From Paracidovorax wautersii (GTDB lineage Bacteria; Pseudomonadota; Gammaproteobacteria; Burkholderiales; Burkholderiaceae_C), in the NCBI RefSeq assembly GCF_031453675.1, contig NZ_JAVIZX010000001.1, forward strand, positions 744,001-808,000: 64,000 nt of DNA, written 5' to 3'. The notes beneath the pieces were generated by a model, which was not told the origin of the DNA, made no database searches, and was given only the letters and a program-made list of their open reading frames with translations. Made by a program: the position numbers and the translations under genes. Numbering within the stretch: the stretch's first letter is position 1; every line of letters begins with the position of its first letter. Shown piece by piece: positions 52,398-61,350 of the stretch.

Positions 52398-54452
52398 ATG
52401 ACCAGCCTCACGACCGAAAGGCAACAGGTGCGCGGCGCCTGCCCCCACGACTGCCCCGATACCTGTGCCTTGCTCACCACAGTCGAGGCCGGCGTGGCCG
52501 TGCGCGTACAGGGCAATCCGGCCCATGAGCACACCAACGGCGTGCTCTGCGCCAAGGTGTCGAAGTACGCCGAGCGCACCAACCATCCGGACCGCATCCT
52601 CACCCCGCTCAGGCGCAGCGGCCCCAAGGGCAGCGGCCAGTTCACGCCCGTCAGCTGGGACGAGGCCCTGGGCGACATCGCCCATCGGCTGGGCGAGATC
52701 GCCGCCCGCGCGCCCCAGGCCATCCTGCCCTACAGCTACGCCGGCACCATGGGCCTGGTGCAGGGCGAGAGCATGGACCGGCGCTTCTTCCACCAGCTGG
52801 GCGCGTCCTTCCTGGGCCGCACCATCTGCTCCACGGCGGGTGGCGAGGGACTGATGTACACGCTGGGTGCCAAGGTGGGCATGAAGGTGGAGCATTTCGC
52901 CGAGTCGCAGCTGATCATCATCTGGGGCAGCAACTCCATCGGCAGCAACCTGCACTTCTGGCGCTATGCCCAGCAGGCCAAGCGCAATGGCGCCAAGCTG
53001 GTGTGCATCGACCCGCGCAAGACCGAAACCGCCGACAAGTGCCAGGAGCACCTGCAGATCCTGCCGGGCACCGACGGCGCGCTGGCGCTGGCGCTGATCC
53101 ACGAGCTGATCCAGCACGACTGGCTGGACCACGACTACATCGCCCAGCACACCACCGGCTGGGAAGGCCTGCGAGAGCGTGCGCTCACCTTCACCCCGGA
53201 GCGCGCTGCGGCGATCTGCGGTATTCCGGCCGAACAGATCCGCCAGCTGGCGCGCGACTACGGCACGACCAAGCCGGCCGCCATCCGCCTGAACTACGGA
53301 ATGCAGCGCGCGCACGGCGGCGGCAACGCCACGCGCGCCATCGTCTGCCTGCCGGCGCTGACCGGCGCCTGGCGCCACCGCGCGGGCGGCGTGCTGTTCT
53401 CCAGCTCGGGCCACTACCCGGTGCAGCGGGGGGCCCTGCAGCGCCCCGACCTGCTGGCCGGCGCCACGCCGCGCACCATCAACATGGTGACCATCGGCGA
53501 CGACCTGCTCAAGGGCACCTCGCCCGCCTTCGGTCCCCGGATCGAAGCCGTGGTGGTCTACAACAGCAACCCCGTGGCCGTGGCGCCCGATTCCGCCAAG
53601 GTGGTGCAGGGGTTCGAGCGCGAGGACCTGTTCACCGTGGTGCTGGAGCACTTCCAGACCGACACGGCCGACTACGCCGACTACATCCTGCCGGCCACCA
53701 CGCAGCTGGAGCACTGGGACGTGCACCTGTCGTACGGCCACACCGATGTGCTGCTGAACCGCCCGGCGATCCAGCCCATGGGCGAAGCCCGCGCCAACAC
53801 GCAGATCTTCCGCGACCTGGCCGCGCGCATGGGTTTCACCGGGCCCTGCTTTGCCGACGACGACGAAACGCTGTGCCGCCAGGCCTATGGCGACCGGGTG
53901 GACTTCCAGCAGCTGCTGGACATCGGCTTCGCGCCGCTGGCCATCGACGAAGCGCCGTTCGCCCACGGCGGTTTCCCCACGCCCTCGGGCAAGGTGGAGA
54001 TCTACAGCGAGCGCCTGGCCGCACAGGGCCTGGACCCGCTGCCCAGCTACGTGGCCAACCACGAGCCCGCCGGCGGCTCGGTCCGCTACCCGCTGGCGAT
54101 GATCTCGCCGCCGGCGCGCAACTTCCTCAACTCCACCTTCGTGAACGTGACCAGCCTGCGCAACATCGAGAGCGAGCCGGTGCTGGAGATCCACCCCGAC
54201 GACGCCGCCCCGCGCGGCATTGCCGACGGCAGCGTGGTGCGCATCTTCAACGACCGCGGCAGCTACGAATGCCGCGCCGCGGTGAATGCACGGGCGCGCC
54301 CCGGCGTGGTCAACGGCTTGGGCATCTGGTGGCGCAAGTTCGGCCTGAACGGCACCAACGTGAACGAGCTGACGAGCCAGGCCCTGACCGACCTGGGCGC
54401 GGCGCCCACGTTCTACGACTGCGCGGTGCAGGTGGAGCTGCGCGCCAGCTGA
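52398..54452 (+). CDS. Molybdopterin-dependent oxidoreductase with an Fe-S cluster
   Basis: This 684-residue protein is of the DMSO-reductase/formate dehydrogenase family. An N-terminal 4Fe-4S motif has Cys15, Cys19, Cys23 and Cys51 (ACPHDCPDTC, GVLCAKV). Molybdopterin-binding regions follow (GSNSIGSNLHFWRYAQQAK, VCIDPRKTETADKC, NSNPVAVAPDSAKVVQG, DYADYILPATTQLEHWD). The C-terminal dinucleotide-binding domain has SPPARNFLNSTFVNV and EIHPDDAAPRGIADGSVV. No Tat signal precedes the Fe-S motif, so it is cytoplasmic. The substrate is unknown; no companion electron-transfer subunits are adjacent. Confidence 0.9.
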   Translation: MTSLTTERQQVRGACPHDCPDTCALLTTVEAGVAVRVQGNPAHEHTNGVLCAKVSKYAERTNHPDRILTPLRRSGPKGSGQFTPVSWDEALGDIAHRLGEIAARAPQAILPYSYAGTMGLVQGESMDRRFFHQLGASFLGRTICSTAGGEGLMYTLGAKVGMKVEHFAESQLIIIWGSNSIGSNLHFWRYAQQAKRNGAKLVCIDPRKTETADKCQEHLQILPGTDGALALALIHELIQHDWLDHDYIAQHTTGWEGLRERALTFTPERAAAICGIPAEQIRQLARDYGTTKPAAIRLNYGMQRAHGGGNATRAIVCLPALTGAWRHRAGGVLFSSSGHYPVQRGALQRPDLLAGATPRTINMVTIGDDLLKGTSPAFGPRIEAVVVYNSNPVAVAPDSAKVVQGFEREDLFTVVLEHFQTDTADYADYILPATTQLEHWDVHLSYGHTDVLLNRPAIQPMGEARANTQIFRDLAARMGFTGPCFADDDETLCRQAYGDRVDFQQLLDIGFAPLAIDEAPFAHGGFPTPSGKVEIYSERLAAQGLDPLPSYVANHEPAGGSVRYPLAMISPPARNFLNSTFVNVTSLRNIESEPVLEIHPDDAAPRGIADGSVVRIFNDRGSYECRAAVNARARPGVVNGLGIWWRKFGLNGTNVNELTSQALTDLGAAPTFYDCAVQVELRAS

Positions 54453-54471
54453 GCCACCCAGACGCTCCCAA

Positions 54472-54518
54472 AAATATAGCTGCCAGCGCTTACTGAATAA
54501 GCGCTGGCAGCTATATTT
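54472..54518. terminator. Perfect 21-bp-stem hairpin, bidirectional terminator made from a family 1 repeat
   Basis: The 21-bp arm 54472-54492 and its exact reverse complement 54498-54518 flank a 5-nt loop (CTGAA). The core ATAGCTGCCAGCGCTTA is the family 1 sequence. A/T-rich ends give U-runs on both strands. It sits between the convergent molybdopterin oxidoreductase and MFS genes. Confidence 0.85.
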
Positions 54519-54526
54519 ATGCCCAA

Positions 54527-56176
54527 TCAGTGGGCGTGGCCGTGGTCGTGCCCCGCAGACGGCGCCTTCGCACTGCGCGCATCCAGCGCCAGGAAGTGGT
54601 GCACCACCGGCTTGTCCGGCCCCTGGTGGTAGCGCAGCGCTTCGGCCTGCAGGTCGGCGTCGGCCTTGGACACGCGGCCATGCTGGCGCAGGTGCTCGGC
54701 CCACGATTCGACCAGGAACCACTCGATCACCCGGCCCGGCTCGCCCGTGTGCTCGGCTACGCCCCAGGCGTAGGCACCGTCGCGGCGGCGTTCCTGCGCC
54801 ACATGCTGCATGGCCTGGAAGAAGGCGGGCAGGTCTTCGCGGCGGATGCGGTAGTCGATCTGGATCATCACCGGGCCCCGGTCGTGCGCCACCGGTTCGG
54901 CCAGCAGCGGCTCGGGCCAGTGGTTGGAGGGCTGCAGGTCGGCCTCGCCGGCGGGCAGCCTCACGCGGTGGAAGAGGAAGGACACCGCCACCAGCCCGGC
55001 CGCGCCGACCAGCAGCGTGGTGGGCAAGCCCAGCTGGCCTGCCACCAGGCCCCAGCCCAGGCTGCCCGCGGCCATGGCGCCGTTGAACACCATCAGGTAG
55101 ATCGCCAGGCCCCGGCCGCGCACCCAGTTCGGCAGCACCGCCTGCGCCACCCCGTTGAACGTGGTCAGCGCCAGGATCCAGCCCAGGCCCAGCACCAGCA
55201 TCAGGGCCACGGCAGCCCACTGGGGCGGCGCCATCGCCAGCACGCCCATCACGGCGGCGGTCACGAGGGAGGCCAGCAGCACCAGGCCATCGGTATTCAA
55301 ACGCTTGCGCAATTGGGGCAGCAGCACCGCGCCCAGGATGGCACCTGCGCCCACGGCGCCCAGCATCACGCCGTAGAAGCCGGCCGTGCCGCCCAGCATG
55401 CGGCGCGCCACCAGGGGCAGCAGCGCCCAGACCGAGCTGGCGAACAGAAAGAACACCGCCGCGCGCAGCAGCACCACGTGCAGTTCTCGGCTGGCGCGGG
55501 CATAGCGCACGCCGGCCCGGAAGGCGCCGAAGAACTGCTCGTTCAGGCCCGAGGCTTCGGCCTTGGGGCGCTTCCACCAGATCAGCGCGGCGATCACGAA
55601 CACGTAGCTCAGCACGTCCAGGCCATAGGCCGCCGCCGCGCCGAAGCTGGCCAGCAGCAAGCCACCCGCCGCAGGGCCGATGGCGCGGGCGATGTTGATG
55701 CCCAGCGAGTTCAGCGCCACGGCGCTCTTCAGTTCGCTGCGCGGCACCAGCTCGGGCACGATGGACTGCCAGGTCGGGCCCATCAGCGCGGCGCCGATGC
55801 CGCCGACGAAGGTCAGCGCCACCAGGTATTCCACCGTGAGGGTGTTCGTCTGCGCCAGCACCAGCAGCGTGCCGCTGACGGCGCCCAGCAGCACCTGCAC
55901 GCCGATCAGGAAGCGGCGGCGGTCCAGGATGTCGGACAGCACACCGGCGGGAATCGCCAGCAGAAAGACCGGCAGCGTGGCCGCCGTCTGGATCAGCGCC
56001 ACGGCGGTGGGGCTGGACGACAGCTCCGTCACCATCCAGGCGCTGGCCACATCGCGCATGAAGCTGCCGATGTTGCCCAGCACCGTGGCGGCCCACAGCA
56101 CGGCGAAGACGGGAATGACGAGCGGCGCGAAGCTGCCCGATGCTTTGGTAGCGGTGTTGGTGTTGTTGTCAGCCAC
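54527..56176 (-). CDS. MFS transporter (MFS_3/enterobactin-exporter-like) with C-terminal domain
   Basis: This 549-residue protein has about 12 transmembrane segments (residues 15-420) with features of the transmembrane secretion effector type: NIGSFMRDVASAWMVTELSSS, PAGVLSDILDRRRFLIG, GPTWQSIVPELVPRSELKSAVALN and ARAIGPAAGGLLL. A soluble C-terminal domain of about 120 residues (MIQIDYRIRREDLPAFFQAM, EWFLVESWAEHLRQHGRVS) resembles an antibiotic-biosynthesis-monooxygenase-like fold. The tail is His-rich (GHDHGHAH). The GTG start at 56176 follows a GGGAGG ribosome site and overlaps the DoxX gene by 8 bp. Confidence 0.88.
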   Translation of the reverse strand: MADNNTNTATKASGSFAPLVIPVFAVLWAATVLGNIGSFMRDVASAWMVTELSSSPTAVALIQTAATLPVFLLAIPAGVLSDILDRRRFLIGVQVLLGAVSGTLLVLAQTNTLTVEYLVALTFVGGIGAALMGPTWQSIVPELVPRSELKSAVALNSLGINIARAIGPAAGGLLLASFGAAAAYGLDVLSYVFVIAALIWWKRPKAEASGLNEQFFGAFRAGVRYARASRELHVVLLRAAVFFLFASSVWALLPLVARRMLGGTAGFYGVMLGAVGAGAILGAVLLPQLRKRLNTDGLVLLASLVTAAVMGVLAMAPPQWAAVALMLVLGLGWILALTTFNGVAQAVLPNWVRGRGLAIYLMVFNGAMAAGSLGWGLVAGQLGLPTTLLVGAAGLVAVSFLFHRVRLPAGEADLQPSNHWPEPLLAEPVAHDRGPVMIQIDYRIRREDLPAFFQAMQHVAQERRRDGAYAWGVAEHTGEPGRVIEWFLVESWAEHLRQHGRVSKADADLQAEALRYHQGPDKPVVHHFLALDARSAKAPSAGHDHGHAH

Positions 56177-56579
56177 GGTGGCCTCCCAGGTCGTGCCAGG
56201 CGACGAGCAACATGCCGCCCACCAGGCCCCAATGTTCAAAGAATGCGTTGGCGCTGCGCTGCCGTTCGGGCGGCGCCTCGGTCCAGAAACGGTCGGCCAG
56301 AAAGGCCGCGATGACGGTGAATCCCGCCAGGGCCAGCGCCCCCGCCCAGCGGTACCAGCCCGACACGATGAGCGCCGAAGCGCCCAGTTGCAGCGCGATG
56401 GTGGCCACGGCGATCGGCGCGGCGGGTGCCAGGCCGAAGCGCCGCATCTCGGCCACGGCGCCGCGAAAGTCGCGGGCCTTGTCCCAGCCGCCCTGCAGGT
56501 AGGCCGCACACAGGCACAGCAGGGCCAGCGACTGCACCCAGGGCGCGGTGGCGGCGGTGCGCAATGCGTCCACGGTCAC
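56169..56579 (-). CDS. DoxX-like inner-membrane protein
   Basis: This 136-residue membrane protein has four hydrophobic segments. Motifs AAYLQGGWDKARDFRGAVAEMRRFGLAPAAP (named by QGGWDKARDF and MRRFGL) and LVSGWYRWAGALALAGFTVIAAF fit the DoxX/SURF4-like family, whose role is unclear (redox or thiosulfate:quinone association in some members). The start is GTG 56579, whose last bases overlap the amidohydrolase stop (GTGA). The downstream MFS gene overlaps its end by 8 bp, so the three genes are translationally coupled. Confidence 0.8.
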   Translation of the reverse strand: MTVDALRTAATAPWVQSLALLCLCAAYLQGGWDKARDFRGAVAEMRRFGLAPAAPIAVATIALQLGASALIVSGWYRWAGALALAGFTVIAAFLADRFWTEAPPERQRSANAFFEHWGLVGGMLLVAWHDLGGHRG

Positions 56580-58468
56580 ACCGCCCAGCAGGCGCAACCT
56601 AAAGCGCCCCAGAAGCCCTTGAGGTCGGACACGGGCAGCTTGCTGCTCCAGGCCGTGGCATGCGCGTGGCCATGCATGTTGCAGCTGCTGGCGCAGCCGC
56701 AATTCGCTGCCGCGTTGCGCATCACCGATTGCAGCGGCGCGCCTTCCTGCACGCCCCAGGCGCCGTAGCCGCGAAAGGTGCGCACGGGCGACCAGTCTGG
56801 CATGGCCAGCGGCGGGGCCGATTCGTCGAACTCGGCGAAGTCGCCCACGCCGTAGACCACCTTGCCGCCCACCACGGTGAGCAGCGACGAGGTGTCGGCG
56901 ATCTCGGACTCGGGGCAGGCGAAGAAGTCGCGGTCGGGCACGGTCAGGTCGGCCAGTTGGCCCACTTCGATGCGGCCCTTCTTGCCCTGCTCGTTGCTGA
57001 ACCAGGTGACGTTCTCGGTCCACATGCGCAGGGCCTGATCGCGCGTCAGGCAGTTGCGCTGCGGCGTGAGCTGCAGGCCGCCCACGGTCTTGCCGGTGAC
57101 AAGCCACGACAGCGACACCCAGGGGTTGTAGCTGGCCACGCGGGTGGCGTCGGTGCCGGCAGAGACGTTTACGCCCTTCTCCAGCATGCGCTTGACGGGC
57201 GGCGTGGCCTCGGCCGCAGCGGCGCCGTAGCGTTCGACGAAGTACTCGCCCTGGTAGGCCATGCGGTGCTGCACGGCCACGCCGCCGCCCAATGCGGCGA
57301 TGCGGTCGATGGACTTTTCCGAGATGGTTTCGGCGTGGTCGAAGAACCAGTTCAGGCCGGCCAGCGGCGTGTCTTCATTGATCTTCTCGAACACGTTCAG
57401 TGCGCGGTCGATGGTCTCGTCGTACGTGGCGTGCATGCGCCAGGGCCAGCGGTTCTGCGCGAGGATGCGCACCACTTCTTCCAGCTCGCCTTCCATGCCG
57501 GGCGCCAGCTCGGGCTGGGGCTGGCGGAAGTCCTCGAAGTCGGCGGCGGAGAACACCAGCATCTCGCCCGCGCCGTTGTGGCGGAAGTAGTCGGTGCCCT
57601 GCTTGTACTGCGAGGTGGCCGTCCAGCGCAGAAAGTCGTCCTTCTCTTCCTTGGGTTTTTGCGTGAACAGGTTGTAGGCCAGGCGGATGGTGAGCTGGTC
57701 GGCATCGGCCAGCTCCTGGATCACGTCGTAATCGTCGGGGTAGTTCTGCATGCCGCCGCCCGCGTCGATGGCGCCGGTCACGCCCAGGCGGTTCAGCTCG
57801 CGCATGAAGTGGCGCGTGGAGTTGACCTGGTAGTCGCGCGGCAGCTTGGGGCCCTTGGCCAGCGTGGCGTAGAGGATGGCCGCATTGGGTTTGGCCAGCA
57901 GCAGCCCCGTGGGGTTGCCAGCGCTGTCGCGCACGATCTCGCCGCCGGGGGGCGACGGCGTGTCCTTGGTATAGCCCACGGCGCGCAGGGCGGCGCCGTT
58001 GAGCAGCGCGCGGTCGTACAGGTGCAGGATGAACACGGGCGTATCGGGCGCCACCGCATTCAGTTCGGCCAACGTGGGCAGACGCTTCTCCACGAACTGG
58101 TGTTCGGTGAAGCCGCCCACCACGCGCACCCACTGGGGCGCGGGGGTCACGTCCACCTGGGCCTTGAGCATGGCCATGGCATCGGCCAGGCTCTTCACCC
58201 CGTCCCAGCGCAGTTCCATGTTGAAGTTGAGCCCGCCGCGGATGATGTGCAGGTGGTTGTCGATCAGCCCCGGCAGCACGCTGCGGCCGCCCAGGTCGAT
58301 GACCCGGGTCTGCGGGCCGGCCAGCGCCATCACCTCGCGGTCGTCGCCGACCTTCGTGAAGCGCCCTGCGGCAATGGCAACGGCGCTGGCCGTGGGATTG
58401 GCGCGGTCCAGCGTGGTGAAGCGGCCATTGCGCAGGATCAGGTCAGGGGTGGTGGCGGGTGGCGTCAT
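56576..58468 (-). CDS. YtcJ-like metal-dependent amidohydrolase with Cys/His-rich tail
   Basis: This 630-residue protein is an amidohydrolase of the YtcJ/imidazolonepropionase-like group. The N-terminal beta domain has DLILRNGRFTTLDRANPTAS, the metal motif LPGLIDNHLHIIRGG (family HxH), TGAIDAGGG, HATYDETIDRAL, HAETISEKSI and SAGTDATRVASYNPW (metal Asp). The reaction is amide or carbamate hydrolysis with unknown substrate. The last 60 residues after VYGVGDFAEF hold an unusual NCGCASSCNMHGHAH segment, probably metal- or thiol-active. It is in the middle of the pirin-to-MFS unit. Confidence 0.88.
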   Translation of the reverse strand: MTPPATTPDLILRNGRFTTLDRANPTASAVAIAAGRFTKVGDDREVMALAGPQTRVIDLGGRSVLPGLIDNHLHIIRGGLNFNMELRWDGVKSLADAMAMLKAQVDVTPAPQWVRVVGGFTEHQFVEKRLPTLAELNAVAPDTPVFILHLYDRALLNGAALRAVGYTKDTPSPPGGEIVRDSAGNPTGLLLAKPNAAILYATLAKGPKLPRDYQVNSTRHFMRELNRLGVTGAIDAGGGMQNYPDDYDVIQELADADQLTIRLAYNLFTQKPKEEKDDFLRWTATSQYKQGTDYFRHNGAGEMLVFSAADFEDFRQPQPELAPGMEGELEEVVRILAQNRWPWRMHATYDETIDRALNVFEKINEDTPLAGLNWFFDHAETISEKSIDRIAALGGGVAVQHRMAYQGEYFVERYGAAAAEATPPVKRMLEKGVNVSAGTDATRVASYNPWVSLSWLVTGKTVGGLQLTPQRNCLTRDQALRMWTENVTWFSNEQGKKGRIEVGQLADLTVPDRDFFACPESEIADTSSLLTVVGGKVVYGVGDFAEFDESAPPLAMPDWSPVRTFRGYGAWGVQEGAPLQSVMRNAAANCGCASSCNMHGHAHATAWSSKLPVSDLKGFWGALGCACWAV

Positions 58469-58550
58469 GGTTCAGGCCTTCAAGAATTTCAGCAGTGGCA
58501 GAGCGCAAAAAAAGCAGGCACGGACTGCGCTGCAGCCCATGCCTATGTCA

Positions 58551-59228
58551 TCAACCCTCGTGGGCGTTGAACATGGTTTTCGCGTACGTGATGCCCAGGC
58601 CATAGCCGCCGCCGAACTTCTTGGCGATGCCGGTCGTCATGTCGTACGTGTCGCCACGGGCCCAGTCGCGCTGCATTTCCAGCAAGTACTGCAGGGCGGT
58701 GATGGGCTGGGCGCCGGCCTGCACCATGCGCTCCATGGCGCGGTTATGGGCTTCGGTGGAAATGTCGCCGCAGGCATCGGCGATCACGTACACCTCGAAG
58801 CCCTGGTCGATGGCCGACAGGGCCGGGCCGACGATACACACACTGGTCCACAGGCCGGCCAGCACGATGCGGGGCTTGCCGATCTCGTTCACTTTCTTGA
58901 TGACGGCTTCGTCTTCCCAGGTGTTCATGGACGTGCGGTCCAGCAGGGCCTGGCCGGGGAAAGGCGCGGTCACTTCGTCGAACATCGGGCCGGAGAAGCT
59001 CTTTTCGGCCACCGTGGTGAGGATGGTCGAGGCGCCGAAGCCGGCGGCGGCCGAGGCCACCAGGGCGGCGTTGGAGCGCAGCTGCACCGGGTCGATGGAG
59101 TGCGTGGCGAAGGCCATCTGCGACTGGAAGTCGATCATGATCAGCGTGTGGTCATGCGGGTTCAGCAGCTTGGCACCGGGCTTGGCGACGGCGACGGGAC
59201 GGGCGATGGAAGCGTTGGCGTTGGTCAT
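58551..59228 (-). CDS. Isochorismatase-family hydrolase (YcaC-like)
   Basis: This 225-residue protein has the cysteine-hydrolase triad: Asp in LIMIDFQSQM, Lys in TTVAEKSFSG and nucleophilic Cys in AGLWTSVCIVGPALSA. The family hydrolyses isochorismate, nicotinamide or N-carbamoyl compounds; the YcaC-like branch has no settled substrate. The start at 59228 follows an AGGAG ribosome site. It lies between pirin and the amidohydrolase in one direction, so a two-hydrolase pathway is plausible. Confidence 0.88.
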   Translation of the reverse strand: MTNANASIARPVAVAKPGAKLLNPHDHTLIMIDFQSQMAFATHSIDPVQLRSNAALVASAAAGFGASTILTTVAEKSFSGPMFDEVTAPFPGQALLDRTSMNTWEDEAVIKKVNEIGKPRIVLAGLWTSVCIVGPALSAIDQGFEVYVIADACGDISTEAHNRAMERMVQAGAQPITALQYLLEMQRDWARGDTYDMTTGIAKKFGGGYGLGITYAKTMFNAHEG

Positions 59229-59336
59229 GGAAGGCTCCTGAAAGATCAAAGGTTAAGAAAGTAAAAAGACAGGGAAAAAACGACGGGGAAACAGGGAAAT
59301 TCGGCGGGCCGGGCGGGGCTTCCCCCGCCCGTTACC

Positions 59337-60062
59337 TCAATGGGGCATGGTGGGCAGCTCGTTGGGGCGCAGGTCGAACACCAGCACCTCGGCGTTTTCG
59401 CCCTTGGCGAAGTGCAGGTCGCCGGCGTTGCGGATGCGGGCGCCGTCGCCTTCGTCCAGCCGCTCGCCGTTCACTTCGACGCTGCCGCGGGCCACGTGCA
59501 CATAGACGTTGCGGTTGGCACCGATGGCCAGGTCGGCCGATTCATCCCCGTTGAACAGGCCGGCGTAGACCCGGGCGTCCTGGTGCACGGCCAGCGAACC
59601 GTTCGTGCCTTCCGGCGAGATGATCTGGCGCAGCTGGCCGCGCTTGTCGGCTTCGGTGAAGTGCACCTGCTGGTAGCGGGGCTGGGCACCGACCTTGTTC
59701 GGCACGATCCAGATCTGCAGGAAGTGCACGGGCTCTTCGGCCGAGTGGTTGAACTCGCTGTGCTGCACGCCGGTGCCGGCGCTCATCATCTGCACGTCGC
59801 CGGGACGGATCACCGAGCCCGTGCCCATCGAATCCTTGTGTTCCAGCGCGCCTTCCAGCACGTAGGAGAAGATTTCCATGTCGCGGTGGGCATGGGTGCC
59901 GAAGCCCTTCGAAGGCGTCACGCGGTCGTCGTTGATGACCAGCAGGTCGGAGAAACCTTGCTGGTTGGCATCGCGGTAGTGGCCGAACGAGAACGTGTGG
60001 CGGGAGTGCAGCCAGCCGTGGTTGGCGTTGCCGCGGTGGTGGGCTTTGCGGATGTCGAGCAT
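59337..60062 (-). CDS. Pirin-family protein (quercetin 2,3-dioxygenase-like)
   Basis: This 241-residue bicupin starts MLDIRKAHHRGNANHGWLHS. It carries the four metal ligands of YhhW-type pirins at the expected residues: His57, His59, His101 and Glu103 (THAHRDMEIFSY, VQHSEFNHS). Some members oxidise quercetin or similar flavonols, and others act as redox-linked regulators. It is the first gene of the minus-strand unit, divergent from a LysR gene, with the palindrome at 60203-60223 in between. Confidence 0.92.
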   Translation of the reverse strand: MLDIRKAHHRGNANHGWLHSRHTFSFGHYRDANQQGFSDLLVINDDRVTPSKGFGTHAHRDMEIFSYVLEGALEHKDSMGTGSVIRPGDVQMMSAGTGVQHSEFNHSAEEPVHFLQIWIVPNKVGAQPRYQQVHFTEADKRGQLRQIISPEGTNGSLAVHQDARVYAGLFNGDESADLAIGANRNVYVHVARGSVEVNGERLDEGDGARIRNAGDLHFAKGENAEVLVFDLRPNELPTMPH

Positions 60063-60202
60063 GGTTTCAGTCCTTTCTACAATCGATGGGATTCACACTG
60101 AGCCTTGGGGGCCTGTTGCCTGGATTTCTCTAGGCTTCAGTGCTGCTGTGAATGAAGTATCTGGCGCCTTGACGTCGATCAGGTTGAAACGTTTGGGCCG
60201 CA

Positions 60203-60223
60203 ATCATCGATAATTTCGATGAT
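60203..60223. promoter_or_regulatory. Perfect palindrome, probable LysR operator
   Basis: ATCATCGA-TAATT-TCGATGAT is a perfect 8-bp inverted repeat with 5-bp spacer, containing the T-N11-A pattern of LysR operators. It is 21 bp before the LysR ATG and about 140 bp from pirin. A second half-site ATCGAT lies at 60082-60087, near the pirin start. Confidence 0.7.
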
Positions 60224-60244
60224 CCAAATCAAGGCGGTTTTGCC

Positions 60245-61147
60245 ATGCTGAAACTCTCCCTGGAAGCCATCGAACTGGTGGACGCCATCGCCCGGCACGG
60301 CTCGTTCGCCGGGGCTTCCGAACGGCTGCACAAGGTGCCGTCCACGATCTCGTACGCCATCGCCAAGCTGGAGGAACAGCTGGGCTTTGCCCTGTTCACC
60401 CGCAACGGGCCGCGCGTGACGCTCACCCCCGCCGGGCAGGAAATGATCAAGGAGGGCCGCTGGCTGCTGGTGGGCGCCAAGCAGCTGGAATCGCGCATGC
60501 GGCAGATCGCCACGGGCTTCGAGTCCGAGGTGCGGCTGGTCCACGATTCGCTGATTCCCACGCACGCCTTCAACCAGGACATCTGCGCGTTCGAAGACCT
60601 GAACTGCGGCACGCGCCTGCGCATCGGCTGCGACGTGATGACCGGCACCTGGGAGGCCCTGCGCGAGGGCCGCGCCGACATCGTGGTGGCGGCCGGGGAA
60701 GGCCCGGCCGGCGGCGGCTACAAGGCCGTGCCGGTGGGCACGCTGCAGTTCGTGTTCTGCGTGACGGCCACACACCCGCTGGCCCAGCTCAAGCGCCCGC
60801 TCACGCGCGGCGACCTGCTGGAGCACACGGCCGTGGTGGTGGGCGACGGCGCACGGTCATCGAACGACCGGACCATCGGCCTGCTCTCGGGGCAGCGCCG
60901 CATCATCGTGCCGCACATGCACGCCAAGATCGCCGCGCAGGCCGCCGGCCTGGGACACGGCTTCCTGCCCCGCGCCTGCGTGCGCACCGAACTGGAAACC
61001 GGCATCCTGGTGGAGCTGGAGGTGGAGGCCCCGCGTCCGGACGAGCCCTTCTTCCTGGCCTGGCGGCCGGAGCACATGGGCGAGGCGCTGAAGTGGTGGC
61101 GCCAGCGCCTGGACCGGCCGCTGCTGCCGGGCATCCTGCCGTTTTGA
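60245..61147 (+). CDS. LysR-family transcriptional regulator
   Basis: This 300-residue protein has an N-terminal winged helix-turn-helix (LSLEAIELVDAIARHGSFAG, LHKVPSTISYAIAKLEEQLGF) and a C-terminal co-inducer-binding domain with two substrate-like lobes. The sequence resembles LysR regulators that stand next to pirin genes and are known to control them in pseudomonads. It is divergent from the pirin unit and should control it. The ATG follows GGCGGTTTTGCC with no strong ribosome site. Confidence 0.92.
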   Translation: MLKLSLEAIELVDAIARHGSFAGASERLHKVPSTISYAIAKLEEQLGFALFTRNGPRVTLTPAGQEMIKEGRWLLVGAKQLESRMRQIATGFESEVRLVHDSLIPTHAFNQDICAFEDLNCGTRLRIGCDVMTGTWEALREGRADIVVAAGEGPAGGGYKAVPVGTLQFVFCVTATHPLAQLKRPLTRGDLLEHTAVVVGDGARSSNDRTIGLLSGQRRIIVPHMHAKIAAQAAGLGHGFLPRACVRTELETGILVELEVEAPRPDEPFFLAWRPEHMGEALKWWRQRLDRPLLPGILPF

Positions 61148-61264
61148 AGGCGCCGCGACGGCCTGAGCCCGCGCACAAGCCATGGGGGCCGCACTGAAAG
61201 GCTGGGCCCGTCGCATCTAGCGCGATGGCGTCACCCTATTCCACCGGGCGGAGGCGGTGGACGC

Positions 61265-61335
61265 CAAAAGCGCCCAACGCTATTCATTCAATAGCAATCA
61301 GCGATTACCCAGCAGGCGCCAGAGGCCGATTTACC
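61265..61335. repeat. Dispersed repeat, family 1, before the DJ-1 gene end
   Basis: AAAAGCGCCCAACGCTATTC, AATAGCAATCAGCGATT and GGCGCCAGAGGCCGATTTAC keep the family blocks, with the terminal AGAGGCCGATTT identical to 36030-36090. It lies between the LysR and DJ-1/PfpI genes, which converge. Confidence 0.6.
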
Positions 61336-61350
61336 TCCTGACCAGCCGCA

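Noticed and set aside
52374-56096. Long minus-strand frame of about 1240 codons opposite the molybdopterin gene and inside the MFS gene
   Set aside because: It lies antisense to well-recognised genes and has shadow composition, so it is not a gene.
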